A stretch of 64,000 bases of DNA from NCBI RefSeq assembly GCF_037943105.1, contig NZ_CP149803.1, positions 2,708,001-2,772,000 of the forward strand. Direction: 5' to 3'. Origin of the DNA: Pseudomonas sp. TMP9 (GTDB lineage: Bacteria; Pseudomonadota; Gammaproteobacteria; Pseudomonadales; Pseudomonadaceae). The position numbers were made by a program, and so were the translations under genes. Positions 31,394-39,816 of this stretch are shown in pieces. Each line of letters opens with the position of its first letter. The first letter of the stretch is position 1. Under the pieces are notes generated by a model that was given only the letters and a program-made list of their open reading frames with translations, ran no database searches and was not told the origin of the DNA.

Positions 31394-32602
31394 TTACGCC
31401 TCCTGCGCCGCATGCGGCTGCACGCTAACGCCGGCATAACGCGCCTCTAGCTCGGCACGCCGGCCGGGCACAATATTCACCTTGTCAAAGTCACCGGCGA
31501 TGTGTGGCAACGCCAGCACGCGTTTATCCATAACCCGGTACCAAAGCGCAGGCACCATCGCCAAGGCATACATACCGGAATAACCAGTAGGCAGGGTTGG
31601 CAAGTTGGGGAAGCTGCGCAGGCTTTGATAGTGCCGGGTTGGATTGGCGTGGTGGTCAGAATGGCGCTCCAGTTGGAACAGCAGCAGGTTAGAGGCCAAG
31701 TAATCGGCATTCCAACTGTGCCAAGGCTGGCAGTGCTCATACGCACCGTTGGGTTTGCGCTGACGCAGCAGGCCGTAGTGTTCGATGTAGTTGGCACTGG
31801 TCAGCTGCCACCAGCCGTAGAAATTCTGCATCAACAGAAACGGCAGCATGATCCACCCAAACGCCACGATCAGCGCGCCCTGCAATACCAAGGTCAGGGC
31901 ATAGGACTGCAGCACTTCGTTGCTGGGATGCCAAACGGATTTGCCTTGGCGGGTCAGGCGTTCTTTTTCGCACGCCCAGCCGCGAAGAAAGCCTGCTGGT
32001 ATTTCCGTCCAGGCAAATTGGTAAATGTTCTGACCCATCTTCGAGCTGGCCGGATCTTCCGGGGTGGCGACATGCCGGTGATGGCCACGGTTATGCTCAA
32101 CACAGAAATGCCCATAACCCGATACCGCTAACGCGATGCGCGCCATCCAACGCTCCAAGGCAGGCTTTTTATGACCCAACTCATGAGCGGTGTTGATGCC
32201 CAGGCCGCTATACAGGCCGGCTGTCAGCGTCAGCATCAGGAAGGCCGGTAGACCCAGGTCATGGCTGGAGATAAACCAGGCAAAGATCACCAGCACCAGC
32301 ACATGCATGGGCACCGTGAGAATGGGCAACCAGCGGTAATAGGCATCGGCTTCCAGCTGGGGCACCAGCTCCTCGGGCGGATTGTTACGGTCCTCACCGA
32401 TCAACCAGTCCAGCGCGCTGACGCCGATATAGGCGGTTAGCAATGGCACCACGAACACCCATTGATTGCCTGTTAGGTAGAACAAGCCGATGCCGCTGAG
32501 GGCAATCAAGGGATAGAGCAAGGACACCAGCCACAGGTAGCGCTTGCGGTCTTGGTAAGTAATCTCGCCTTGTTCAGGGTGCTGCAGAGTGAACTGATGC
32601 AT
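31394..32602 (-). CDS. alkB: Alkane 1-monooxygenase
   Basis: This 402-aa integral-membrane di-iron hydroxylase adds terminal OH to alkanes using O2 and rubredoxin electrons. All histidine motifs are present: HELGHKK (H140), EHNRGHHRHV (169-178), LERHSDHHAN (H314-H318) and the AlkB-specific NYIEHYGL (271-278). About six membrane segments alternate with these. Chain-length preference cannot be predicted reliably from sequence here. A GAGG ribosome site lies 9 bases before the ATG. It forms an operon with rubA and faces an AraC-family gene, so the module is self-contained. Confidence 0.96.
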   Translation of the reverse strand: MHQFTLQHPEQGEITYQDRKRYLWLVSLLYPLIALSGIGLFYLTGNQWVFVVPLLTAYIGVSALDWLIGEDRNNPPEELVPQLEADAYYRWLPILTVPMHVLVLVIFAWFISSHDLGLPAFLMLTLTAGLYSGLGINTAHELGHKKPALERWMARIALAVSGYGHFCVEHNRGHHRHVATPEDPASSKMGQNIYQFAWTEIPAGFLRGWACEKERLTRQGKSVWHPSNEVLQSYALTLVLQGALIVAFGWIMLPFLLMQNFYGWWQLTSANYIEHYGLLRQRKPNGAYEHCQPWHSWNADYLASNLLLFQLERHSDHHANPTRHYQSLRSFPNLPTLPTGYSGMYALAMVPALWYRVMDKRVLALPHIAGDFDKVNIVPGRRAELEARYAGVSVQPHAAQEA

Positions 32603-32673
32603 TGCCTAGTCCTCATGGACGTTTATTGTGCTTATCACTCTAAGGCCGTAAGGCGCGGACTTAAATTGCAGTT

Positions 32674-32694
32674 AATGACGCATTACTGGTCATT
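32674..32694. promoter_or_regulatory. Candidate operator between alkB and the AraC-family gene
   Basis: The inverted repeat AATGAC-N9-GTCATT lies in the 110-bp divergent intergenic region, 18 bases before the regulator's ATG. The position suggests autoregulation and/or control of alkB. AraC-family proteins more often bind direct repeats, so confidence is low. Confidence 0.35.
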
Positions 32695-32712
32695 TATCGC
32701 CATACTCAGCCC

Positions 32713-33747
32713 ATGAACAGCGAACTCAACCAACTGCCCACCCCCAGCACCTACACCCGGCTCCTGCTGCAACGCTGGCCGGAGCAGGCGGGCAACCTGC
32801 TGGCGGGTACCGGGCTGGGGGACAGCCTAGCGCCGACCACCACGCACATTAGCGCGGCGCAACAACTGCAGATCTTCCGCAATGTGATGGCGCTGACCGG
32901 GCGAACTGACTGGGGGCTTATTTTCGGGCAGCAACTGAATATCACCAGCCACGGCCCGCTGGGGTTTGCCGCGCTGAGTGCGCCAACCTTAGGTGAGGGG
33001 CTGGATGTATTAGTGCAGTTTGCGCGGATACGCTCGCCCTTCATCAGCTTTAGCGCCAGTCAGCAAAACAACTTTTTCTGCCTGACGGTGGACACTACAC
33101 GCTACCCCTTGGGTGAACTGGAACTGCCGCTGATTGAGGTGCTGATGCAAATCGCCAGCAGCTATGTCGACGCCGTAATGGGCCATAGTGCCCGCGAGGT
33201 GATTGTGCAGTTTGCTTGGCCTGCGCCGCCGCATGCAGCGCTGTATGCCCAGTACTTCAATGGCCGCTGCGAGTTCAATGCCGCCACCACGGCCTTTAAG
33301 CTGCCCGCAGGGCTGCGCCGCCTGCCCTGCCCCTTGCATGACGAAAAAACCTATCGCGCCGCCTTGATGCGCTGCCGCGAAGCACTCAACAGCCTGCTTC
33401 ACCCCAAAGACATTCTGACCCGCGCCGAGCATTGGCTGATGGCCCACTTTGATCAACTCACCACACTCGGCGACCCCATCAGCCAACCTCGGCTGGACGA
33501 TTTGGCTGCCGCACTGGCGCTATCACCGCGCACCCTAATCCGCCGGCTGGATGAACACGGCAGCAGTTTTCGCAGCCTGTGCAGCGCCCAGCAACAGCAA
33601 CTCGCCTGCCGCTTGCTGAGCGATGCGCGTTACTCGGTCAGCGATATTGCGCAGTTATTGGGCTACAGCGATGCCGCCAATTTCGGCCGGGCTTTCCGGC
33701 AAATGACTGGCGTCGCGCCCGGGCAATACCGGCGCGGAAAACGCTAA
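32713..33747 (+). CDS. AraC-family transcriptional regulator (probable alkB activator)
   Basis: The 344-aa protein has an N-terminal Arabinose_bd-type (PF12625-like) sensing domain (about 20-210). The C-terminal double helix-turn-helix (about 255-340) contains LDDLAAALALSPRTLIRRLDEHG and VSDIAQLLGYSDAANFGRAFRQMTGVAPGQYR. The architecture matches regulators next to alkane hydroxylase genes (AlkR, OruR-like). Its divergent position opposite alkB suggests that it controls alkB-rubA in response to alkanes or their fatty-acid products; this is inferred from context. Confidence 0.88.
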   Translation: MNSELNQLPTPSTYTRLLLQRWPEQAGNLLAGTGLGDSLAPTTTHISAAQQLQIFRNVMALTGRTDWGLIFGQQLNITSHGPLGFAALSAPTLGEGLDVLVQFARIRSPFISFSASQQNNFFCLTVDTTRYPLGELELPLIEVLMQIASSYVDAVMGHSAREVIVQFAWPAPPHAALYAQYFNGRCEFNAATTAFKLPAGLRRLPCPLHDEKTYRAALMRCREALNSLLHPKDILTRAEHWLMAHFDQLTTLGDPISQPRLDDLAAALALSPRTLIRRLDEHGSSFRSLCSAQQQQLACRLLSDARYSVSDIAQLLGYSDAANFGRAFRQMTGVAPGQYRRGKR

Positions 33748-33902
33748 GATGCACGTGCCAAGCCACCCAACAATGCCGTTACCGCTGCCGATTTCGGCGC
33801 AGATTGCTGTCACAGTGGCTCGGTTATCGTAACCAGAACATGGCGCTCGGCAGATCAAAGCAGCACGTCATAACCACGATAAACCCACTTAACGGAAGCC
33901 CT

Positions 33903-34724
33903 ATGCGCCTGCTTGCTCTCGCCATTGCCCTCTGCCTCGCCCTGCCCGTCCACGCTGAAGGCTTTATCAGTCGCCTGTTGAATAAACCGGTACCCGGGGG
34001 CGTTGCGGTGGTTGACCTGGGGCCGGCGCCAAACGCACCGGCTGCTCGCTTTCAGAACAAGCCGGTGCTGGTCATTCACGAGGATCAACAACGCTGGATC
34101 GCCATAGTCGGCATCCCTTTGAGTGTGAAGCCAGGCATTGAGCAGTTGCTGGTAGCAGGTAAAACACGTGAATTCGAAGTGGGTAATAAGCATTACACCG
34201 AGCAACGCATCACCATCAAAAATCAGCAGCAAGTCAACCCGAACGCCAAGAACCTCGCGCGCATTGAGCGGGAGCTAAGCGAGCAAACTCATGCCTATCA
34301 GCAATTCAGCGCCCGCCAGCCAAGCAATCTGTTATTCGACAGGCCGGTCAACGGGCCGCTGTCCAGCCCGTTTGGCCTGCGCCGCTTCTTCAACGGTGAA
34401 GAACGTAACCCGCACTCCGGACTGGATTTTGCGGCTAACAGCGGCACCCCGATCAAAGCCCCGGCTGCCGGTAAGGTGATCCTGATTGGCGACTATTTTT
34501 TTAACGGTAAAACGGTGTTTATCGACCATGGCCAAGGCTTGATCAGCATGTTTTGTCACCTCTCAGCCATCGGGGTGAAACTGGGTGACGAACTGCCGCG
34601 CGGCGGCGTACTCGGCAAAGTCGGCGCCACCGGCCGGGCCACTGGGCCGCATTTGCACTGGAATGTCAGCCTGAATGACGCCCGCGTGGACCCGGCGATT
34701 TTCATTGGCGCATTCAAACCCTGA
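33903..34724 (+). CDS. M23-family (LytM) peptidoglycan endopeptidase, exported
   Basis: The 273-aa protein has a signal peptide (MRLLALAIALCLALPVHAEG). An N-terminal domain (30-140) precedes a LytM domain with the complete zinc site: H171xxxD175 (NPHSGLDFAA), H219 in MFCHLS, and H250-L-H252 (GPHLHWNVS). It should cleave peptide cross-bridges in the periplasm. The start is chosen for the signal peptide and a GGAAG ribosome site; the frame is open further upstream but overlaps the AraC gene. A small 6-bp-arm hairpin follows the stop. Confidence 0.92.
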   Translation: MRLLALAIALCLALPVHAEGFISRLLNKPVPGGVAVVDLGPAPNAPAARFQNKPVLVIHEDQQRWIAIVGIPLSVKPGIEQLLVAGKTREFEVGNKHYTEQRITIKNQQQVNPNAKNLARIERELSEQTHAYQQFSARQPSNLLFDRPVNGPLSSPFGLRRFFNGEERNPHSGLDFAANSGTPIKAPAAGKVILIGDYFFNGKTVFIDHGQGLISMFCHLSAIGVKLGDELPRGGVLGKVGATGRATGPHLHWNVSLNDARVDPAIFIGAFKP

Positions 34725-34762
34725 GGTGCTGACGCCTGAGCACCACAAACGCCATAGCAACC

Positions 34763-34913
34763 CGGCAGCTGCCGAACGCGCGCGTCACAGGCCGCACAAT
34801 TGATGAGCAGCGAGACCGAACTCAGCGCAATAAAATCTCGCTTAAATTTATAAATCGACTGAAAACACCATTTATTGCGCAAAGCTTGCAAGCCCCTATC
34901 GCCATAGATAGGG
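34763..34913 (+). promoter_or_regulatory. Structured leader region upstream of leuA
   Basis: The 316-bp gap before leuA holds several symmetric elements. These are a 12-bp palindrome cggcagctgccg (34763-34774), a perfect 10-bp inverted repeat gcgcaataaa/tttattgcgc (34825-34834 and 34871-34880) that encloses a 10-bp AT palindrome (34846-34855), and a hairpin ccctat/ataggg (34894-34899 and 34908-34913). The last one covers the likely ribosome site of the small leader frame. I see no typical Rho-independent terminator in the leader. Confidence 0.5.
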
Positions 34914-34921
34914 TTTACGCC

Positions 34922-34969
34922 ATGAACACCCACCACCCCTACTGGGTATGCCTGCGTTTGCTGGGTTAA
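34922..34969 (+). CDS. Possible leuA leader peptide (15 aa)
   Basis: A short frame MNTHHPYWVCLRLLG with TAA stop lies 71 bp before leuA. Three of its last five residues are leucine (CTG, TTG, CTG), as expected of a leader peptide sensing charged tRNA-Leu. Its AGGG ribosome site is paired in a hairpin. No classical terminator/antiterminator pair follows, so ordinary attenuation is not demonstrated. It may equally be a chance frame. Confidence 0.4.
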   Translation: MNTHHPYWVCLRLLG

Positions 34970-35040
34970 TACCTGCAGCCATCGCCACTTTTGAAGAGCC
35001 CGCTCGGCCGCCCACTGCCGTGCGCTAAAAGGACTGCCCC

Positions 35041-36711
35041 ATGAGCATGCTTAAAGACCCTTCTAGCAAATACCGTCCGTTCACCCAAATTGCCATCGCC
35101 GATCGCACGTGGCCGGACCAGATCATCGACAGGGCCCCCATCTGGCTCTCAACCGATTTGCGCGACGGCAATCAGTCGTTGATCGAGCCGATGGATGCCG
35201 AAAAAAAGATGCGCTTCTTCAAGTGCTTGCTGGCCGTGGGCTTGAAAGAAATTGAAGTGGGTTTTCCGTCTGCCTCGCAGACCGACTTCGACTTCGTTCG
35301 CGAGCTGATCGAAGGTGGCCACATCCCCGATGACGTGACCATCCAGGTGCTGACTCAAGCCCGCGACGACCTTATCGAGCGTACTTTCGAGTCCCTCAAG
35401 GGTGCGAAGAAAGCCATCGTGCATTACTACAACGCCTGCGCGCCGAGCTTCCGTAAAATTGTTTTCAATCAGGACAAAGCGGGCGTCAAAGGCATCGCCG
35501 TAGCCGCGGGCAAAACCATCAAGCGCCTGGCCGATGCTGAGCCAGAAACCCAGTGGGGCTTTGAGTACTCGCCGGAAGTGTTTAGCAGCACTGAAACTGA
35601 CTTTGCCGTCGAGGTGTGCAACGCCGTGATCGCGGTGTTCCAGCCCACTCCAGCGCAGCCGTTGATCCTCAACTTGCCCGCCACCATCGAGTGCGCCACG
35701 CCAAACAACTATGCCGACCAGATTGAATGGTTCGGTCGCCACATCGACAAGCGTGGCAGCGTGTTGCTCAGCGTGCACACCCATAACGACCGTGGCACCG
35801 GCGTTGCGGCCACCGAACTGGCCATAATGGCTGGCGCGGATCGCGTTGAAGGCTGCTTGTTCGGTAACGGTGAGCGCACCGGCAACGTGTGCTTGGTAAC
35901 GCTGGCGCTGAACCTTTACACCCAAGGCGTAAACCCGCAACTGGACTTCTCTGACATCGACAACGTGCGCAAAGTGGTCGAAGACTGCAACCAGATCCCG
36001 GTGCACCCACGCCACCCCTACGTTGGCGATTTGGTCCACACGGCGTTCTCTGGCTCGCACCAGGATGCAATCCGCAAAGGCTTCGCCCAGCGTCAGCAAG
36101 GCACGCTGTGGGAAGTGCCCTACCTACCGATTGATCCTGCTGATATCGGCCGTGATTACGAGGCGGTGATTCGCGTTAACAGCCAATCCGGTAAAGGCGG
36201 CATCACCTTCCTGCTTGAGCAGGAGTACGGCATCAACCTGCCGCGCCGCATGCAGATTGAGTTCAGCCAAGTGGTGCAGAAAGAAACAGATCGCTTAGGC
36301 CTTGAGATGAGCGCCGCACAAATCCACCAATTGCTTGAGCGCGAATACTTGCAAGCCACGACGCCTTACGCCCTGAAAGGCCATCGTTTGCAGGAAGAAA
36401 ATGGCACCAGTGCCGTTGATGTTGAGGTCAACAACGCGGGGCAAACCCAGCACTGGCGCGGTATCGGCAAAGGCCCGCTGGAAGCACTGGTGGCCGGCCT
36501 GCCGGTGGCCGTGGAAATCATGGATTACAGCGAACATGCAATTGGTGCAGGCACTCATGCTAAAGCTGCAGCCTATATCGAACTGCGCGTTAACGGCGGA
36601 CGGGCCCTGCACGGTGTTGGTATTGATGAAAACCTGACCACGGCAAGCTTCCGTGCGTTATTTAGCGCACTCAACCGCGCCATCGGCCAGGCCGCCGAGC
36701 ACGCTGCCTGA
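35041..36711 (+). CDS. leuA: 2-isopropylmalate synthase
   Basis: The 556-aa protein is the long LeuA type that condenses acetyl-CoA with 2-ketoisovalerate, the first step of leucine synthesis. The catalytic TIM barrel carries [15 protein letters not shown] (metal and base residues) and [18 protein letters not shown]. The C-terminal LeuA_dimer regulatory domain (about 430-550), which binds leucine for feedback inhibition, ends [24 protein letters not shown]. It is monocistronic, behind a structured leader. Confidence 0.97.
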   Translation: MSMLKDPSSKYRPFTQIAIADRTWPDQIIDRAPIWLSTDLRDGNQSLIEPMDAEKKMRFFKCLLAVGLKEIEVGFPSASQTDFDFVRELIEGGHIPDDVTIQVLTQARDDLIERTFESLKGAKKAIVHYYNACAPSFRKIVFNQDKAGVKGIAVAAGKTIKRLADAEPETQWGFEYSPEVFSSTETDFAVEVCNAVIAVFQPTPAQPLILNLPATIECATPNNYADQIEWFGRHIDKRGSVLLSVHTHNDRGTGVAATELAIMAGADRVEGCLFGNGERTGNVCLVTLALNLYTQGVNPQLDFSDIDNVRKVVEDCNQIPVHPRHPYVGDLVHTAFSGSHQDAIRKGFAQRQQGTLWEVPYLPIDPADIGRDYEAVIRVNSQSGKGGITFLLEQEYGINLPRRMQIEFSQVVQKETDRLGLEMSAAQIHQLLEREYLQATTPYALKGHRLQEENGTSAVDVEVNNAGQTQHWRGIGKGPLEALVAGLPVAVEIMDYSEHAIGAGTHAKAAAYIELRVNGGRALHGVGIDENLTTASFRALFSALNRAIGQAAEHAA

Positions 36712-36768
36712 GCGACACAGGGTCGCTCGCGTGATTTGAGACACTGGCGACTTAACCGCTCCCCCCCC

Positions 36769-37140
36769 TCAATCACCCTGCTGCTGACTGTGACTGCGTC
36801 CCCATTCACACATGGCGGCCAGCACTGGCTGCAGGGTGGCGCCATGCTCAGTCACGCAATACTCCACCCGTGGTGGCACCTCAGCAAATACCGTGCGGGT
36901 GAGCACGCCAACACGCTCTAGTTCACGTAACTGCTGGGTCAGCATTTTCTCGGTGATGTCCGGCACGAGCCGCTTCAGTTCAGAAAACCGCAGCGGACCA
37001 TTGAGCAAGCGATACACCAACAAGGCTTTCCACTTGCCGCCAATCACCTCCAGGGTGATATCCATCGGCGTGCTGTAGACCTTATCGCCCTGCACCACGC
37101 GCTTGTTTTCGATCGGTGTGGCGTGCTGTTCGGCCATCAT
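36769..37140 (-). CDS. HxlR-family transcriptional regulator
   Basis: This 123-aa winged-helix repressor has the HxlR core: MDITLEVIGGKWKALLVYRLLNGPLRFSELKRLVPDITEKMLTQQLRELERVGVLTRTVFAEVPPRVEYCVTEHG. Two cysteines, C95 (in RVEYC) and C111 (in MCEWG), could sense electrophiles, as in YodB/QorR-type members. It is divergent from an old yellow enzyme gene and separated from it by palindromes, so it most likely represses that gene. A G-rich ribosome site precedes tandem ATGs; the first is used here. Confidence 0.9.
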   Translation of the reverse strand: MMAEQHATPIENKRVVQGDKVYSTPMDITLEVIGGKWKALLVYRLLNGPLRFSELKRLVPDITEKMLTQQLRELERVGVLTRTVFAEVPPRVEYCVTEHGATLQPVLAAMCEWGRSHSQQQGD

Positions 37141-37153
37141 TGCTTACCCCCAA

Positions 37154-37180
37154 GTAAGTTACCGCCTTTATCGTACGTAC
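37154..37180. promoter_or_regulatory. Candidate HxlR operator(s)
   Basis: Two palindromes, gtaagttac (37154-37162) and gtacgtac (37173-37180), lie 10 bp apart in the divergent gap. A cttac/gtaag pair also sits next to the regulator start (37143-37158). GTAC/GTAAC-type dyads are typical of HxlR/YodB/QorR targets. Which dyad is bound is not known. Confidence 0.5.
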
Positions 37181-37257
37181 TTCCCAAAAAGATCGCTACG
37201 CGCATAATAGCCGCCATGGCTCATGCCAGCCACTTGAATGACCTTAATGGAGGTTTT

Positions 37258-38358
37258 ATGACGATTGAACACCTGCTCAGCCCCTTGCAAATCGGCGCGC
37301 TCACCCTACCGAACCGCCTGGTAATGGCACCACTGACCCGCCAGCGCAGCCTGCCGGGCAATATCCCGAGCGAGCTGAACGCCCACTACTATGCCCAACG
37401 CGCTAACGCCGGTTTGGTCATCAGTGAAGCCAGCCAAGTCTGCCCGGAAGGTCAGGGCTATGCCTGGTCTCCGGGCATCCACAGCGATGCGCAAATTGCT
37501 GGTTGGCAGCAAGTGACTCAGGCTGTGCATGACGCGGGCGGGCGTATTTTCCTCCAACTCTGGCATGTGGGCCGCATCTCCCATCCGTTGCTGCAGCCAA
37601 ATGGCGCGGCCCCAGTCGCCCCCTCAGCCGTTCAGGCCCAAGCCGAGTGCTATGTGGTCGAGGCAGACGGCAGCCACCATAAAGCGGCAACGGCTATGCC
37701 ACGGGCGCTGGAGCTCAATGAGCTGCCTGGCGTGGTTGAAGCCTATGCCCACGGCAGCGTCAATGCGCTCAAGGCTGGGTTTGATGGTGTTGAAGTGCAT
37801 GCCGCCAACGGCTATCTGCTCGACCAGTTCCTTTGCTCTGACAGTAACCAGCGCACTGACGCGTATGGTGGCTCAGCTGAAAACCGCGCCCGCTTTGTAT
37901 TAGACGTCGTCGACGCCACGGTTGCAGCCGTCGGGGATAGCCGCAAAGTCGGTATCCGCATCTCGCCCATGGGCACCTTCGGCGATGTTAACGATGCCAA
38001 TCCGCTGGAGACTTTCAGCTACCTGGTCGCGCAACTTAACAGCCGCCAGTTGGCCTATTTGCATGTCAACCGCCCGGATTGGTTAGGCGGCACCTTCGAG
38101 GGCTTTGATGCATTACTCAGCACACTGCGCCAGATTTATACCGGTACAGTGATTATCGCGGGCGGGCAAACGGCAGAAAGCGGCGAGCAGGCCGTTGCCG
38201 ATGGTTTGGCTGACCTTGTGGCCTACGGCCGCCCCTATATCGCCAACCCAGATCTGCTCGCCCGTTTCAAAGCGGGCGCCGCACTCAACCCGCTTGACGG
38301 CAATACTCTGTATGGCGGCGGCGCTGAGGGTTACACCGACTACCCAAGCATGAGCTGA
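37258..38358 (+). CDS. Old yellow enzyme family alkene reductase (NemA/XenB-like)
   Basis: This 366-aa FMN-dependent reductase has NRLVMAPLTRQRSLPGNIPSELNAHYYAQRA, the substrate-binding GVEVHAANGYLLDQFL and the C-terminal VAYGRPYIANPDLLARFKAGAALN. It reduces activated C=C bonds (enones, N-ethylmaleimide, nitro compounds) with NAD(P)H. The start at 37258 has GGAGG at 37249-37253; an in-frame upstream ATG would overlap the divergent promoter. The neighbouring HxlR gene suggests induction by reactive electrophiles. Confidence 0.94.
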   Translation: MTIEHLLSPLQIGALTLPNRLVMAPLTRQRSLPGNIPSELNAHYYAQRANAGLVISEASQVCPEGQGYAWSPGIHSDAQIAGWQQVTQAVHDAGGRIFLQLWHVGRISHPLLQPNGAAPVAPSAVQAQAECYVVEADGSHHKAATAMPRALELNELPGVVEAYAHGSVNALKAGFDGVEVHAANGYLLDQFLCSDSNQRTDAYGGSAENRARFVLDVVDATVAAVGDSRKVGIRISPMGTFGDVNDANPLETFSYLVAQLNSRQLAYLHVNRPDWLGGTFEGFDALLSTLRQIYTGTVIIAGGQTAESGEQAVADGLADLVAYGRPYIANPDLLARFKAGAALNPLDGNTLYGGGAEGYTDYPSMS

Positions 38359-38373
38359 ACATTGCAGCGTTAA

Positions 38374-38402
38374 CAAAACGCCGGGCAATGCTCGGCGTTT
38401 TG
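38374..38402 (+). terminator. Terminator of the ene-reductase gene
   Basis: Perfect 10-bp arms (caaaacgccg at 38374-38383, complement at 38393-38402) enclose a 9-nt loop. The stem ends in four T. It lies 15 bases past the stop codon. Confidence 0.8.
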
Positions 38403-38516
38403 CTGTGTGCACGCTTCCGGCCAACCGGACATAAGTAGTGCGCTGAGCCACCCAGCGCGGATGACTGGCGCTCGCAGCTCAAATCAACTAAAGCAGCTTG
38501 CGATCGTCCAACTGTC

Positions 38517-39665
38517 TTAAATCACGCAGAGCTTCGCCGCTGCCTGACGCAAAGTTTCTTCGCGTTTGGCGAAGCAAAAACGCAGCAAACGTAAACCCTG
38601 CGGTGGCTGCTGGTAGAACACCGAAATCGGAATAGCCGCCACACCCTGCTCGCGGGTCAACCATTGGGCCATGGCCAGGTCATCTAAATCAGGTCGAATA
38701 GCTGAGTAGTCAACTAACTGGAAAAAGCTGCCGGCAGTGCGGGTAAAACTGAAACGCGAATCGGCCAGCAGGTCGCAGAACAGATCGCGCTTGGCCTGAT
38801 AGAACGCCGGCAACGCTGCAACATGCTCGGGGTGCTCAGCCATATAATCCGCCAATGCCCATTGCAGCGGCGTCACAGCGCAGAAGCTGACGTACTGATG
38901 CACTTTGCGCAGCTCCGCAGTCAGGGCCGGCGGCGCCACCACATAACCCGTTTTCCAGCCAGTGACGTGATAGGTCTTGCCGAACGAACTGACCACAAAA
39001 GCGCGCGCATAAAGCTCCTCATGAGTGAGGATGCTGGCGTGTTGGCTGCCATCAAACACCAGGTGTTCATAGACCTCATCGCTGATCAGGTAAATATCGC
39101 GACCGCGTATCAGTTCAGCGAGCCGGTCCAGTTCGGCCCGGCAGATCAGCGCGCCGCTGGGGTTGTGCGGGCTGTTGAGGATGATCAAGCGAGTCTTACT
39201 GCTGAGTGCATCCAACAGGCGCTGCCAATCGATGGCGAATCCCGGAAAAGCCAGCGGCACATGCACGCAGCGCCCGCCGGCCAACTCGACCGCCGGCTCG
39301 TAACTGTCGTAACACGGGTCAAAGACGATGACCTCATCACCCGGATGAATCAGTGCCTGCACCGCACAGAAAATCGCCTGGGTCGCCCCCGGCGTGATGG
39401 TGACTTCACTGTCGGCACTGACAACACGGCCATAACTGCGCGCAACCTTTGCCGCTACTTGCTCGCGCAGCGCCGGCAGACCAGCCATCGGCGCATATTG
39501 GTTGGCACCGGCAGCAATGTGACGGCTAACAGCCTCGCGCAGCGCCAACGGCCCATCAAAGTCAGGAAAACCCTGAGACAGATTAAGCGCACCGGTTTCC
39601 ATGGCGAGCTGCGACATGCGGGTGAAGATAGTGGTGCCAACGCTCGGCAGTTTGCTCAACATCAT
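38517..39665 (-). CDS. PLP-dependent aminotransferase (class I/II, YbdL/KAT-like)
   Basis: This 382-aa fold type I enzyme has the motifs LNLSQGFPDFDGP, NSPHNPSGA and SFGKTYHVTGWKTGYV; the lysine of SFGK is the Schiff-base residue. It most resembles methionine/kynurenine-type aminotransferases (E. coli YbdL), so methionine salvage or aromatic amino acid transamination is likely. Specificity cannot be fixed from sequence. Tandem ATGs start the frame. It is convergent with the ene-reductase gene. Confidence 0.88.
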   Translation of the reverse strand: MMLSKLPSVGTTIFTRMSQLAMETGALNLSQGFPDFDGPLALREAVSRHIAAGANQYAPMAGLPALREQVAAKVARSYGRVVSADSEVTITPGATQAIFCAVQALIHPGDEVIVFDPCYDSYEPAVELAGGRCVHVPLAFPGFAIDWQRLLDALSSKTRLIILNSPHNPSGALICRAELDRLAELIRGRDIYLISDEVYEHLVFDGSQHASILTHEELYARAFVVSSFGKTYHVTGWKTGYVVAPPALTAELRKVHQYVSFCAVTPLQWALADYMAEHPEHVAALPAFYQAKRDLFCDLLADSRFSFTRTAGSFFQLVDYSAIRPDLDDLAMAQWLTREQGVAAIPISVFYQQPPQGLRLLRFCFAKREETLRQAAAKLCVI

Positions 39666-39773
39666 CGCGTTAATCCGTTGGGCAGGTAGTACCCGCCAAA
39701 GACCTTAGACAAGCGGATTTAACCCGCCCTATAGCCCTGCAAAACGCAGGATAGCTCAACCCAGATAACGGCA

Positions 39774-39795
39774 AAAGGCACCCGCAGGTGCCTTT
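39774..39795 (-). terminator. Terminator of der
   Basis: The stem aaaggcacc/ggtgccttt (9 bp, CGCA loop) lies 22 bases beyond the der stop and is flanked by A/T tracts. It is nearly identical to the terminator at 17572-17596. Confidence 0.75.
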
Positions 39796-39816
39796 CTAGA
39801 GCGATTAACGTCAAGC

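Noticed and set aside
34825..34841. Resemblance of the leuA leader repeat to the gcgcaaaatctcgcc arm of the 10.6-kb element
   Set aside because: The match is short with an insertion, and the ends of the element are absent, so it is probably coincidence.
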